Assembly: GCF_021655115.1 (NCBI RefSeq)
Contig: NZ_PPXY01000019.1
Coordinates: 124,001 to 188,000, forward strand
DNA: 64,000 nucleotides
Reading direction: 5' to 3'
Origin: Clostridium sp. Cult3
GTDB lineage: Bacteria; Bacillota; Clostridia; Tissierellales; Tepidimicrobiaceae
The notes beneath the pieces were generated by a model, which did no database searches, was not told the origin of the DNA, and worked only from the letters and a program-made list of their open reading frames with translations. The translations under genes and the position numbers were made by a program. Positions 1-8,267 of the stretch are shown here, one piece after another (positions within the stretch are counted from its first letter, which is position 1; every line of letters begins with the position of its first letter).

Positions 1-2
1 CA

Positions 3-653
3 CGTCCCTGTCAATGGGGACGTTGTTTGTTTTGCGATTATATTAAAGATAACTGGGACGATGACAATCATATTAATCAATTTAATAAGGATATTTTAAA
101 TAATGTAACTGGAGAGTTTAAACAATTGGAGGTTATTAATTCTGCATCTGTATTTCAATTACCAAAGGAGACCCTTGATGATATAAGGGATATTGTCTAT
201 TCAAAGGGCATAGAAAGACTATATTTTGAAAGCCATTATAATTACAGACATAGGCTCAGTGAAATAGTAGATTATTTTAAGGGCATAGATATCGTATTTA
301 AATGTGGAATTGAAACCTTTAATAACAACTTCAGAAACAATTGTTTAAACAAAGGAGTGTACTTTACTGACTATAGGGATGTGGCTAAATACTTCAAATC
401 AATATGTTTATTGGTGGGAATCAAGGGGCAAACTAAGGAAATGATCTCAAAGGATATGGATATTCTGCAAGAGCATTTTGACTATGGATGTATCAATATC
501 TATGTAGAAAATTCTACTCCTGTAAAAAGAGATGAGGAATTGATCCATTGGTTTAAAGAAAATTACTCTTATTTAGAGGAATATGATAATATTGAAATAC
601 TATGGAATAATACGGATTTTGGAGTAGGAGGAGATGCAGATGAACACAAATAG
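3..653 (+). CDS. Radical SAM-like protein, 5' end outside window (queuine lyase candidate)
   Basis: The reading frame is open from the window edge, so the N-terminus is missing. The first codons give three cysteines spaced C-x4-C-x2-C (codons at 9-11, 24-26 and 33-35), followed by FCDY-like sequence, which resembles a radical SAM [4Fe-4S] loop but with four rather than the usual three residues in the first gap. The remaining roughly 205 residues look like a TIM-barrel half with alternating strands and helices and no membrane segment. The gene overlaps the start of queT by 14 bases, so the two are translationally coupled. In Clostridioides difficile a radical SAM queuine lyase (QueL) works with QueT and the kinase QueK to salvage queuosine; by context this gene may be such an enzyme. 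The family assignment is inferred from the cysteine cluster and neighbour only. Confidence 0.6.
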   Translation, partial: RPCQWGRCLFCDYIKDNWDDDNHINQFNKDILNNVTGEFKQLEVINSASVFQLPKETLDDIRDIVYSKGIERLYFESHYNYRHRLSEIVDYFKGIDIVFKCGIETFNNNFRNNCLNKGVYFTDYRDVAKYFKSICLLVGIKGQTKEMISKDMDILQEHFDYGCINIYVENSTPVKRDEELIHWFKENYSYLEEYDNIEILWNNTDFGVGGDADEHK

Positions 654-1116
654 ACTTGTAAAGGCGGGAATTATTGCAGCTTTATATGTGGTATTGACCT
701 ATGCCTTGCCTTCGTTAGCCTATGGTCCATTACAATTTAGATTCTCTGAAATATTGACACTGCTAGCTTATATAGATCCTTTTTATGTATTACCTCTTAC
801 TTTAGGTAATGCCTTGGCTAATATAGGTAGTCCTTTTGGAATAATTGATGTTGTATACGGTACTTTTTTAAGTTTCCTAGCATTGTATTCCATGAGTAAG
901 ACTAAAAACATATATATAGCTAGCCTTTGGCCAGCTGTATTTAATGCTTTCATAGGCTTGGAGATATATTTACTATCAGAAACTCCTGTTAATTTTTTTA
1001 TAGTAGCTGGGCAAATAGCCCTTTCTGAATTTATAATAGTAAGTTTAATAGGTGTACCCATTTTTAAAATTATGGAAAAAAATGATTATATTATGGATAT
1101 TTTAAAAAATAATTAA
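640..1116 (+). CDS. queT: QueT family queuosine-precursor transporter
   Basis: A 158-residue hydrophobic protein with about five membrane segments that matches the QueT family of ECF-type substrate-binding (S) components, which import queuosine precursors such as preQ0/preQ1 or queuine. Recognisable stretches are the N-terminal AALYVVLTYALP helix and FRFSEILTLL. The start at 640 is chosen because AGGAGGA ends eight bases upstream; an in-frame ATG at 634 sits almost on top of that ribosome site. It overlaps the upstream radical SAM gene by 14 bases and ends just before a rho-independent terminator. The energising ECF ATPase/T components are not in the window and are probably shared and encoded elsewhere. 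Confidence 0.88.
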   Translation: MNTNRLVKAGIIAALYVVLTYALPSLAYGPLQFRFSEILTLLAYIDPFYVLPLTLGNALANIGSPFGIIDVVYGTFLSFLALYSMSKTKNIYIASLWPAVFNAFIGLEIYLLSETPVNFFIVAGQIALSEFIIVSLIGVPIFKIMEKNDYIMDILKNN

Positions 1117-1123
1117 TCAAAAG

Positions 1124-1153
1124 AGTATGGTGATTTTAACCATACTTTTTTTA
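1124..1153 (+). terminator. Rho-independent terminator after queT
   Basis: An 8-bp stem (AGTATGGT at 1124-1131 with ACCATACT at 1139-1146) is followed directly by a run of T residues. Confidence 0.85.
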
Positions 1154-1217
1154 TATAAAAAAAGATACCCTTATAGAATATCTATCTCTTATTGGCAAAT
1201 TTAAAGTTTCGATTTTA

Positions 1218-1748
1218 TTAACTACTAGTTGTGGTGATCTTCCCATCTACTTTACTTAGATTCTTTACCTTTAAGGTAGGGGTATTTATGCCGCATTCCT
1301 CTATAATATCCTCAAGTATCCTAAATTCTTTTCGATTGATTACCACTTCTACTTTGTATCTCTTATTCCCATTGTTGCCACTAACTGAATAATTGTTTAC
1401 CGTATATCCTTCCTCTCTAAGGTTTTCTGCTAATTCAATCATTTTATATTTATGATTTAAAAATACATCTACTTCTAAAATCCCTAAAGCTAATCTATCT
1501 TCTAATTTATTGCCTATGAAAACTCCCATAGATCTTCCCAAGGCATAGGCAATTGTAAACTGTATTCCATCTCCACTAGTTACCTTGCCAACTATTGTTG
1601 CAAAAATTATTGCATCTACAAATACTAAAATATATACTGGATTCATAATTTTCTTAGATATAAACATAGTTTTTAGCGTAGATAAAACATTGGTAAACGC
1701 AGTTATCAAAAATAAACCTGCAAGTGAAACTATTAAATTTTTTGTCAT
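1218..1748 (-). CDS. UPF0316 membrane protein (DUF5698 + DUF2179)
   Basis: A 176-residue protein with three hydrophobic segments in the first about 90 residues and a soluble C-terminal alpha/beta domain (about residues 95-170) of the DUF2179 type, an ACT-like fold found in several membrane proteins of unknown role. The start at 1748 is chosen over a longer form because GAGGAGGTG lies seven bases upstream. It is transcribed alone, tail to tail with queT. An inverted repeat (1794-1801/1806-1813) lies just upstream and could be regulatory. No function is established for this family. Confidence 0.8.
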   Translation of the reverse strand: MTKNLIVSLAGLFLITAFTNVLSTLKTMFISKKIMNPVYILVFVDAIIFATIVGKVTSGDGIQFTIAYALGRSMGVFIGNKLEDRLALGILEVDVFLNHKYKMIELAENLREEGYTVNNYSVSGNNGNKRYKVEVVINRKEFRILEDIIEECGINTPTLKVKNLSKVDGKITTTSS

Positions 1749-2135
1749 TCTAACACCTCCTCTATAAATTAATTTCAATTTCAATACAAAAATCTAACAT
1801 AAAAATATGTTAGCAAATTATTCTTAATATTAAATATAAAATTTTATTTTTTATTTAATAATTAAAGTTTTGGTGGATTTCTATAAAGCAAGACAAGTAT
1901 GTATCTCTTTGCCATAGATATTATACATGATAGGATAAAATTATGAAAAATATTTGTTTATACTATAATCCATTCCTTAACTAACTTGAATAGTGTATCA
2001 TATGTATACACTTTTTGCAAATTGAACTAAAAAATATATTAAAAACAATTCTTAGTGCATTTTTATAATCTGAACTTATTTTGCTAAATATTTAAAAAAA
2101 ATTGAACCTTTTCCACCTTTTATCCGACTAAGTAT
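1749..2135. other. Intergenic region between divergent UPF0316 and ECF sigma genes
   Basis: Very AT-rich, about 390 bases. It holds the ribosome site of the leftward UPF0316 gene, an 8-bp inverted repeat with a 4-base loop (1794-1813), and the ECF-type promoter described separately at its right end. I see no small gene or structured RNA family here. Confidence 0.6.
2103..2130 (+). promoter_or_regulatory. ECF-type promoter, probably autoregulated
   Basis: TGAACC (2103-2108) and CGACTA (2125-2130) are separated by 16 bases, matching the general -35/-10 pattern of ECF sigma promoters such as SigW (TGAAAC, CGTA/CGTC). The predicted transcription start falls at about 2135-2137, essentially on the ATG at 2136, so the transcript may be leaderless. 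Its position before an ECF sigma gene suggests autoregulation. Confidence 0.65.
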
Positions 2136-2660
2136 ATGAAAGTAGCTTTTAGGGGGTATGTAGATGGGATAGAATTCGAACAACTAATATGGCCTTATAC
2201 TAAAATCCTATATAATTATATCCTCTCAAAGGTTTCAAATGCAGAAGATGTTCAAGATATATTACAAGAAACTATGTTGGCAATTTGGCAGGGCATGGAT
2301 AATTATAAAGGGAACTCTTCTTTTAAAACATGGGCTATTGGCATAGCTAGAAGAAAAATCGCAGACTTTTATAGGGGGCATTATAAAGATAAGGACTTTC
2401 ATAATTTAGAAGATCTGGATATAGGAAGAATACCTGGCGAATCTAATCCCATAGATCATGCAATAAATTCCATAGATATAGAGAATAGCCTTAATACATT
2501 GCCATTAGAAGATAAGGAACTATTATTTTTAATTTTTAATGCTGGTCTTAACTATAAGGAAATAGAAAGTATAACTGGAATTTCGGAAGGAACTATTAAA
2601 AGTAGGGTCTATTGCCTAAAGAAAAAGCTTAGGCCACTATTAGTAGAAGGAGGGATTTAG
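2136..2660 (+). CDS. ECF-family RNA polymerase sigma factor
   Basis: A 174-residue sigma factor with region 2 (about residues 20-85, including the AEDVQDILQETMLAIW and FKTWAIGIARRKIADFYR stretches) and region 4 (about 115-168, with a GLNYKEIESITGISEGTIK helix-turn-helix). It directs RNA polymerase to alternative promoters when released by its anti-sigma partner, whose gene starts two bases after this stop codon. No Shine-Dalgarno precedes the ATG at 2136; in-frame alternatives are lacking, and the ECF promoter lies so close that translation may be leaderless. The inducing signal is not visible. Confidence 0.88.
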   Translation: MKVAFRGYVDGIEFEQLIWPYTKILYNYILSKVSNAEDVQDILQETMLAIWQGMDNYKGNSSFKTWAIGIARRKIADFYRGHYKDKDFHNLEDLDIGRIPGESNPIDHAINSIDIENSLNTLPLEDKELLFLIFNAGLNYKEIESITGISEGTIKSRVYCLKKKLRPLLVEGGI

Positions 2661-2661
2661 G

Positions 2662-3006
2662 ATGAGTGATGAGTGTAGATTAATGGAAGATTATATTATT
2701 CAATATACAAATAAAACTATAGAAGAACAGAACAAAATGGAGCTAATTAATCATCTTAAATATTGTCCTCAATGTAGAGAAGAATTAGCCTTTACTTTAA
2801 AACTATCTGAAATAGTTTCCAAAGATATGAAAGAGATTCCTGAGGAAATTTTAAACAATATGTTTTCTAAAATTCCAGAATCTAATGAGAAAGAAGATAT
2901 TATAATTGTATCCAAGTTTAAATCTGCATTAGAACCTTTAGAAATTGTTACCCAAATATTGTCTACTGCTAAAAAGTCGGTAAATCTTGCATTTCAATTT
3001 GTTTAA
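2662..3006 (+). CDS. Zinc-finger anti-sigma factor (ZAS type), apparently soluble
   Basis: A 114-residue protein with the H-x3-C-x2-C zinc motif of ZAS anti-sigma factors (H31, C35, C38) plus C5. It would hold the sigma factor encoded immediately upstream. GGAGG precedes the ATG. Unlike RsiW-type proteins there is no clear transmembrane helix; the C-terminal 25 residues are only amphipathic, so this may be a cytosolic sensor (compare RsrA or ChrR) or may dock on the membrane through the small proteins encoded downstream. The sensing mode is inference. Confidence 0.78.
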   Translation: MSDECRLMEDYIIQYTNKTIEEQNKMELINHLKYCPQCREELAFTLKLSEIVSKDMKEIPEEILNNMFSKIPESNEKEDIIIVSKFKSALEPLEIVTQILSTAKKSVNLAFQFV

Positions 3007-3019
3007 GGAGGTTGTATAA

Positions 3020-3274
3020 ATGGGCGAAGTTCACGCAAATGATGTAAAGGAATTAGCTGAAATACTAGACACAATTACAGATAAAATACCACAATTAATC
3101 ACCGGGGTGGTTAATACTCTTTATTCTGCAGAGGCTGGTAAAAATATAGGTCAGGCTGTAGGGAGTTTATACAAAGAATTAGTAGATTCGGGAATACCTG
3201 AAGAGGCAGCACTAGATATGGCAAAATCCTATATGCTTTCCATGAAGGATATTTCTGCCATGACTAATAAATAA
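3020..3274 (+). CDS. Small hypothetical protein of the ECF operon
   Basis: An 84-residue, probably helical, soluble protein that I do not recognise. AGGAGGT lies seven bases before the ATG. It contains an amphipathic segment (residues about 20-55) with several small residues (TGVVNTLYSAEAGKNIGQAV) and a C-terminal helix. It follows the anti-sigma gene by 13 bases and precedes a membrane protein, so it is likely an output or signalling partner of the sigma factor. No function is assigned. Confidence 0.65.
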   Translation: MGEVHANDVKELAEILDTITDKIPQLITGVVNTLYSAEAGKNIGQAVGSLYKELVDSGIPEEAALDMAKSYMLSMKDISAMTNK

Positions 3275-3277
3275 GCT

Positions 3278-3502
3278 ATGAAAGCTAATGTAATTAAGGT
3301 TTTTTCCTGGATAAAGCTAATTATAAAATTTCTATTATATTTAATAATTCTCCCTTTTTGGCTTATTAATATTTTGATTAGGTATTGGAGTTTTAAATGT
3401 AATTTTAAGAAACAATTAAAATTAGCTGGATTGGATAATAAGGAAAGAAAATATTTAGCCAATGAATTAAATTTTACCATGCCTTTTAAAGAATTTATTT
3501 GA
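3278..3502 (+). CDS. Small membrane protein of the ECF operon
   Basis: A 74-residue protein with one long hydrophobic stretch (residues about 9-38, rich in Leu/Ile/Trp) followed by a basic 35-residue tail. It begins three bases after the preceding stop without a recognisable ribosome site, so translation is probably coupled. The stop codon overlaps the left arm of the operon terminator. It could be a membrane anchor or effector for this regulon, but no family is recognised. Confidence 0.6.
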   Translation: MKANVIKVFSWIKLIIKFLLYLIILPFWLINILIRYWSFKCNFKKQLKLAGLDNKERKYLANELNFTMPFKEFI

Positions 3503-3534
3503 TGCACCAAGGTTCGCCCTTGGTGCATCTTTTT
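3501..3534 (+). terminator. Rho-independent terminator of the ECF operon
   Basis: A perfect 12-bp stem (GATGCACCAAGG at 3501-3512 with its complement at 3518-3529) is followed by five T residues. The left arm begins inside the stop codon of the last gene. Confidence 0.92.
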
Positions 3535-3619
3535 GATTACAACTCCCACCCATATTCTTTACTTTCACTAACTCTTATATTAATTCCTCTTGTTTTCCAT
3601 TCAATTCAGAATCAATTTA

Positions 3620-5272
3620 TTATGCGTTCATAAACATTTCTATATCATCTTCCACATTAGAAATAGTTCCAATTCCGAAATTTTCTACCAATACTTTAGC
3701 CACATTTGGTGAAAGGAAAGCTGGTAGTGTTGGTCCTAGATGTATATCCTTAACTCCTAAATATAGCAATGCTAACAACACTATTACTGCTTTTTGTTCA
3801 TACCATGCAATATTATAAGCAATTGGCAATTCATTTAAATCTTCTAATCCAAATATTTCTTTTAATTTTAATGCTATTAAAGCTAGTGAATAACTATCAT
3901 TACATTGCCCTGCATCTAGTACTCTTGGTATACCATTTATATCTCCTAAGTTTAATTTATTATATTTATATTTTGCACATCCAGCTGTTAATATTACTGT
4001 GTCCTTTGGTAAGGCTTTTGCAAAATCTGTATAATAATTTCTAGTCTTATGTCTACCGTCACAACCTGCCATTACGAAGAATTTCTTAATAACGCCAGTT
4101 TCAACTGCTTCTACTATTTGATCTGCCAATTCAAATACTTGATTGTGGGCAAATCCACCTACTATTTTGCCTGTTTCTATTTCCGTTGGTGATGGTAATC
4201 TTTTAGCATCTTCTATTATTTCTGAAAAGTCCTTAGATTGTCCATCTACTCTATCTGGAATATGTCTAAATCCTGGATATCCTGAACTACCTGTAGTATA
4301 TACCCTATCTGCATAGGATTCCTTTGGCGGTACTATACAGTTAGTAGTAAATAATATTGGCCCATTGAACTTTTCAAATTCTTCTTTTTGTTTCCACCAT
4401 GCATTTCCATAGTTTCCAACAAAGTGATCATATTTCTTAAAGGCTGGATAGTAATGGGCTGGTAACATCTCACCATGGGTATATACATCTACACCAGTTC
4501 CCTTAGTTTGTTCTAGTAATTCTTCTAAATCCTTTAGATCATGGCCAGATATTAATATAGCTGGATTGTTTCTAACTCCTATATTGACTTCCGTTATCTC
4601 TGGATTACCATAAGTAGATGTGTTTGCCTTATCTAATAATGCCATAGTATCTACACCATATTTACCAGTTTCTAATGTCAATGCTACTAGATCATCTAAT
4701 GTTAGACTATCATCTAATGTAGCTGCTAAAGCTTTTCTAATGAATTTTCCTATTTCAGGATCATAATATCCTAGATTGTCTGCATGTTCTGCATAGGCAG
4801 CCATACCTTTAAGCCCATAGGTGATTAATTCCCTTAAAGATCTTATATCTTCATTTTCTGTAGCTAAAACTCCTACCTTTTCTGAACTAGCCTTATACAC
4901 TATTTCATCTTTGGAGTTTACCGTAAATGTAGCTGCATCAGCTAGTTCTTCTAATTCTACTCCCTTTTCTATTAACTGGGCTTTAAGCTCATCTCTTAAT
5001 TTAAGAGCTTCTTTTATCTTTTCAAAAAATCTTTCCTTATCAAAATTGGCATTGGTGATAGTCATAAATAAACCTTCTATTATGAATCTATCTAAGCCTT
5101 CCATATCCATACCTATCTCATCAGCTTTAACCCCTAGTTCTGAAATTCCTTTTAAGGAATAAATCATCAAATCTTGAAGAGCTGCTAAATCCGCCGTCTT
5201 ACCACACATACCTACCTTTGTGCAACCCTTCCCTTGAGCTGCCTCTTGGCATTGGAAACAAAACATATTCAT
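3620..5272 (-). CDS. hcp: Hybrid cluster protein (hydroxylamine reductase-like)
   Basis: A 550-residue hybrid cluster (prismane) protein. The N-terminus has the [4Fe-4S] ligand set C-x2-C-x8-C-x5-C (residues 4-21). Hybrid-cluster ligand regions are recognisable further on: [46 protein letters not shown] and WYEQKAV. Hcp proteins reduce hydroxylamine in vitro and act on nitric oxide in vivo. The start at 5272 is chosen because GGGAGG lies eight bases upstream; longer forms have no ribosome site. It is monocistronic, and a GTAAC dyad identical to one at 9552 lies 61 bases upstream. Confidence 0.95.
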   Translation of the reverse strand: MNMFCFQCQEAAQGKGCTKVGMCGKTADLAALQDLMIYSLKGISELGVKADEIGMDMEGLDRFIIEGLFMTITNANFDKERFFEKIKEALKLRDELKAQLIEKGVELEELADAATFTVNSKDEIVYKASSEKVGVLATENEDIRSLRELITYGLKGMAAYAEHADNLGYYDPEIGKFIRKALAATLDDSLTLDDLVALTLETGKYGVDTMALLDKANTSTYGNPEITEVNIGVRNNPAILISGHDLKDLEELLEQTKGTGVDVYTHGEMLPAHYYPAFKKYDHFVGNYGNAWWKQKEEFEKFNGPILFTTNCIVPPKESYADRVYTTGSSGYPGFRHIPDRVDGQSKDFSEIIEDAKRLPSPTEIETGKIVGGFAHNQVFELADQIVEAVETGVIKKFFVMAGCDGRHKTRNYYTDFAKALPKDTVILTAGCAKYKYNKLNLGDINGIPRVLDAGQCNDSYSLALIALKLKEIFGLEDLNELPIAYNIAWYEQKAVIVLLALLYLGVKDIHLGPTLPAFLSPNVAKVLVENFGIGTISNVEDDIEMFMNA

Positions 5273-5332
5273 AATTATTACCTCCCTATCTATACTGTAA
5301 CAATATGATAATATATAATCCCTAGTATTTCG

Positions 5333-5346
5333 GTAACCTATGTTAC
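5333..5346. promoter_or_regulatory. GTAAC-N4-GTTAC dyad upstream of hcp
   Basis: GTAACCTATGTTAC is a perfect 5+5 dyad. The 18-base context 5330-5347 is identical to 9549-9566, upstream of the ABC/GTPase cluster. It fits the general form of CRP/FNR-family operators; HcpR, a member that controls hcp in many anaerobes, is the obvious candidate, although no such regulator gene is in the window. Confidence 0.7.
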
Positions 5347-5420
5347 AGAATTGAGGTTTAATTTTATCTTTATTCATCATAAAAGATAATAGATAGGATT
5401 TTCATTAAGTAATAAATATA

Positions 5421-5834
5421 TTACATTTTTCTACTCCAGTAAAGCTTACTTAACTCCATTAAAATAATAAGCACAACTATTAATCCAGATATTAAATAGC
5501 TTAATTCATCATTTTGTTTGATTACGTTAACAAACCATAGTATTACCAAAATAGTTAATGTCATATTGTGAGTAAAGTAAGCGGCTTTATCCCTAATAAT
5601 TATTAACCTTTCATCCTTTTCCAGTTGTTTTTCTTTCTCCCGCATTTTAGGATGTTTTCTATATTCATAAAGATCCAATAATGCACGCACTACAATAACA
5701 AATAGGATTCCAGATAATACCCTTAAGGTACTATTTTCATTACCTAATAAATCATATATTGTTACACCTAATAAGTAACCAAGTAGATTATAAATAAAAT
5801 GTTTTACTTTTTTCTTCTTCAATCTATCTTCCAT
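5421..5834 (-). CDS. Membrane protein partner of small XRE regulator
   Basis: A 137-residue protein with about four hydrophobic segments and a charged middle region (about residues 58-78, rich in Lys/Glu). I do not recognise a named function; small multi-TM proteins of this type are common companions of short XRE regulators in Firmicutes. The start at 5834 is chosen because AGGAGG lies six bases upstream; it overlaps the end of the regulator gene by 11 bases, implying coupled translation from the shared promoter. Confidence 0.7.
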   Translation of the reverse strand: MEDRLKKKKVKHFIYNLLGYLLGVTIYDLLGNENSTLRVLSGILFVIVVRALLDLYEYRKHPKMREKEKQLEKDERLIIIRDKAAYFTHNMTLTILVILWFVNVIKQNDELSYLISGLIVVLIILMELSKLYWSRKM

Positions 5835-6033
5835 TTTCATCCTCCTCATAAATAAATATATCCTCTATGCTTCTTTCAAAATAACGGGCTATCTTAAACG
5901 CTAGTAGGATAGAAGGATTGTATCGTCCATTTTCTAATGAACTAATAGTCTGTCTAGAAACTCCTAGTATATCTGCTAATTCCTCTTGACTAAGCCCTTT
6001 TGATTTTCTAATCTCTTCTAATCGATTCTTCAT
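5824..6033 (-). CDS. Small XRE-family transcriptional regulator
   Basis: A 69-residue protein that is almost entirely an HTH domain of the Cro/CI type (residues about 5-60, with the GLSQEELADILGVSRQTISS helix-turn-helix and ENGRYNPS). It has no sensor domain. It is the first gene of a two-gene operon with the downstream membrane protein. Its promoter is straddled by two direct repeats, consistent with autorepression. The HTH assignment is secure; the regulon is unknown. Confidence 0.88.
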   Translation of the reverse strand: MKNRLEEIRKSKGLSQEELADILGVSRQTISSLENGRYNPSILLAFKIARYFERSIEDIFIYEEDENGR

Positions 6034-6053
6034 CCAATAAATCCACCCCTTAA

Positions 6054-6115
6054 TGTCAAGCTTACTTTACATCCATTATATCTTTTCTATGAGTTTTGTC
6101 AAGGAAACTTTACAT
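6054..6115 (-). promoter_or_regulatory. Sigma-70 promoter with two direct-repeat operators for the XRE operon
   Basis: On the minus strand TTGACA (6102-6097) and TATAAT (6080-6075) are separated by 16 bases. Two 19-bp direct repeats differing at three positions, tgtcaag-n3-actttacat in plus orientation, lie at 6054-6072 and 6097-6115, one overlapping -35 and one just downstream of -10. This placement suggests repression by the encoded XRE protein. Confidence 0.75.
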
Positions 6116-6124
6116 GTTGTACAC

Positions 6125-6167
6125 AAAAAAACAAACTGATAGATTTAAATCCTTCAGTTTGTTTTTT
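6125..6167. terminator. Bidirectional rho-independent terminator
   Basis: A 14-bp stem (6126-6139 with 6154-6167) flanked by A/T runs on both sides. It ends the leftward transcript of the zinc-ribbon gene and separates it from the XRE promoter. Confidence 0.85.
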
Positions 6168-6173
6168 GATATA

Positions 6174-6419
6174 TCAATAATCCTTTCCTGCTGCCATTAC
6201 ATTGTCAGGATCAAAGGCGTGGCAAGGGGTTACTCCATATACCATACCACAGTTTGGACATTTTCCCTCATGGCATTCCATTTCGAATTCTTCATCACAT
6301 TCTGTGCATTTTATATATAATGGCATAGCCATAGGTTGATTGGCAAAGCCCATCATCCTTATCTTATCCACCACTTGTTTCCCGTTTTCAAAACTTCCTG
6401 AACATCCTTCGTGCATCAT
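6174..6419 (-). CDS. Small zinc-ribbon-like protein, last gene of the ABC/GTPase cluster
   Basis: An 81-residue cysteine-rich protein. The centre reads C-x2-C (KCTECDEEF), a lone C, then C-x2-C (KCPNCG), with another C near the C-terminus and one near the N-terminus, consistent with a zinc ribbon or metal-binding site. The start at 6419 is chosen because AAGGAAAGG lies six bases upstream; two other ATGs are adjacent. It lies 88 bases downstream of the ABC ATPase on the same strand with no terminator between, and is followed by a strong terminator, so it likely belongs to the same transcript. Function unknown. Confidence 0.75.
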   Translation of the reverse strand: MMHEGCSGSFENGKQVVDKIRMMGFANQPMAMPLYIKCTECDEEFEMECHEGKCPNCGMVYGVTPCHAFDPDNVMAAGKDY

Positions 6420-6506
6420 AATCATCCTTTCCTTAGGCGATCAAAAATCACCCCTGTTATTTGTCAAGCAAAGATCTATTTTCAGTAATCCCCAACTGTT
6501 TTTTCT

Positions 6507-7562
6507 TCAATAGGTTAGTAAGTTAGTGCCAGGCATCAATATTTGTTTTGTCAATTTTTCATTATCAATTGACAGACCATTTCTCAAATCATTTCTCATA
6601 TTTTGAATTATGCCATCCACCTTTTCCAGTTCTCTTAAAACTTTCTTTTCGTCTTCACTAGTCTCTATAATCCTATCTATCCCACCATTTTTTATCACTA
6701 TTCTCTTGTCCGCCATAAGGGCTAAAATTGGATCATGGGTTGCCATTAGAACAATTTTGTCGCTACTTACCAATAGTTCTAATGCTTTCTTCCTATCTAT
6801 TCCTGCATTTTCAATCTCATCTATTAATACTATAGGCGAAGAGCTTAATATAGCTGTATCAGCAATCATAAGGGCCCTAGATTGTCCACCGCTAAGGCTG
6901 GTAATATTGGTATTTAACTGAAACTCTTCTCCCGCTAGACTATTGGCTGCCTTAATGATTTCTTGAACTACCTTATCTATATTTTCTACCATCCTACTTT
7001 GGGCATGGAGTTTTAAAAATTCTTCTACTGTTAAATCCATTACAAAATTCATATTTTGAGAAAGCTGTGCCACCAATCTATTGTTAGATGAGAATCTCCA
7101 TTTAGTATCTGGTATCTCCCCATTTACATATATGGTTCTTCCTGTAGGAGTATCTCCTCTAGCTGCCCATTCTATATCAGCTAATAACCTAGATTTTCCA
7201 GAACCAGTAGGTCCCACTATAGATATAATCTGGGATTTATTTATGGTTAATTCCCCAAATTCCTCTGCTTTTCCATCCTTATTTCTACCTGATACTATAG
7301 TTAAGGACTCTACACTATTATTTTCTTCTATTCCTAAAAACTCTCTCATTCCATGGATATATTCCCATAAATCCTTTGCTATTTTTTCTTTATCTATAGC
7401 CCATTCTTCTATTTCCTCTTGGGTAAAATGATTTAAATACTCAACAAAGGTATTGTCTTCAAAGCTTTCTACATTTAACCTGTTTTCTTCAAAATAACTT
7501 ATTACAAAGGGGTATTTTTGTTGTAATTGTCTTATTGACATGGTTTCTAGTATATTATTCAT
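6507..7562 (-). CDS. Soluble ABC-type ATPase with DUF1858-like N-terminus
   Basis: A 351-residue protein with a complete ABC nucleotide-binding set: Walker A GPTGSGKS (117-124), signature LSGGQ (223-227), Walker B IVLIDE (244-249) and H-loop H276. About 100 residues precede it, starting with a helical segment (SIRQLQQKYPFVISYFEENR) that resembles DUF1858/ScdA_N-type domains but lacks their cysteines. There is no transmembrane region and no permease gene nearby, so classical transport is doubtful. The start at 7562 follows AGGTG by six bases and overlaps the GTPase stop, so translation is coupled. A role in energising metal or cofactor handling is inference. Confidence 0.82.
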   Translation of the reverse strand: MNNILETMSIRQLQQKYPFVISYFEENRLNVESFEDNTFVEYLNHFTQEEIEEWAIDKEKIAKDLWEYIHGMREFLGIEENNSVESLTIVSGRNKDGKAEEFGELTINKSQIISIVGPTGSGKSRLLADIEWAARGDTPTGRTIYVNGEIPDTKWRFSSNNRLVAQLSQNMNFVMDLTVEEFLKLHAQSRMVENIDKVVQEIIKAANSLAGEEFQLNTNITSLSGGQSRALMIADTAILSSSPIVLIDEIENAGIDRKKALELLVSSDKIVLMATHDPILALMADKRIVIKNGGIDRIIETSEDEKKVLRELEKVDGIIQNMRNDLRNGLSIDNEKLTKQILMPGTNLLTY

Positions 7563-8256
7563 CTTCATCACCTAGTTTTATCTTCCTTACATTACCCATT
7601 TGATAATCCTCTCCTATGCGTGTCTCCCCTAAACAATAGGAACATAATGCTGATGGCATTGGGAATCTAAGTCGTTTACCTTGTACTGCATCTATATTTT
7701 GTTCTTCTTCATATAGCAGGGTACTAAGTTCAAATGCCCCTTGTCCTGTTAAACCATTTATATGCATAGCAATAGCCTTAGGGTTTACGGAGTTTACTCG
7801 AGATAAAAACACTTCCCTTTCAGCTTGGGATACTATATCTCCTTTGGTTATCACGACTATATCCGCTGCTTTTAACATAGGTCCTATTTTTTTAGGAGTA
7901 TTTATTCCCGATAGATTGTCTATGACACATATGGATTTTATACCATCTATATAAGGGGAGCATCTATTACATAGTCCTGCAGATTCAGTAATCAAAAGGT
8001 CTAACTTTTCTTTCCTTCCCCACTGCACCACCTCTTCGATATTGGATACAAAATAATGGTCCGGACAAAGGGAGCCTGATAATCCTTTTATTACAGGAAT
8101 ATCTGCTTTTTCATACAATATATCATCATCAGTATAAAGACAGTCAAATTTCACTACTCCAACATCCATATCCCTAAGTTTTAATGCCTCTATAACCTTT
8201 AGTATAATAGAGGTCTTCCCCGATGAGGGAGGACCAGATACTGTAACTAAGTTCAT
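7555..8256 (-). CDS. G3E-like P-loop GTPase with two CxxC motifs
   Basis: A 233-residue GTPase resembling the SIMIBI/G3E class (HypB, UreG, CobW). Visible motifs are the P-loop GPPSSGKT (8-15), the G3-type ESAG (91-94) and the guanine-specificity motif TKGD (137-140). Two C-x2-C pairs (C96/C99 and C205/C208) and C64 could bind a metal. G3E proteins typically deliver nickel, cobalt or zinc to enzymes. The gene sits between the cytosolic binding-protein-like gene (11 bases upstream) and the ABC ATPase (overlapping), with a GGAGG ribosome site. The substrate metal or cofactor cannot be read from the sequence. Confidence 0.82.
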   Translation of the reverse strand: MNLVTVSGPPSSGKTSIILKVIEALKLRDMDVGVVKFDCLYTDDDILYEKADIPVIKGLSGSLCPDHYFVSNIEEVVQWGRKEKLDLLITESAGLCNRCSPYIDGIKSICVIDNLSGINTPKKIGPMLKAADIVVITKGDIVSQAEREVFLSRVNSVNPKAIAMHINGLTGQGAFELSTLLYEEEQNIDAVQGKRLRFPMPSALCSYCLGETRIGEDYQMGNVRKIKLGDEDE

Positions 8257-8267
8257 ATATACTCCTC

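Noticed and set aside
783-1061. Minus-strand open frame opposite queT
   Set aside because: It lies entirely within a strongly supported gene on the other strand, has no ribosome site and no recognisable protein features.
3229-3549. Minus-strand open frame covering the small ECF-operon membrane gene and terminator
   Set aside because: It runs across a perfect terminator and opposite coupled genes; no ribosome site.
5291-5310. Second regulator site near CTGTAACAATATG upstream of hcp
   Set aside because: Only one GTAAC half-site is present and the other arm does not match.
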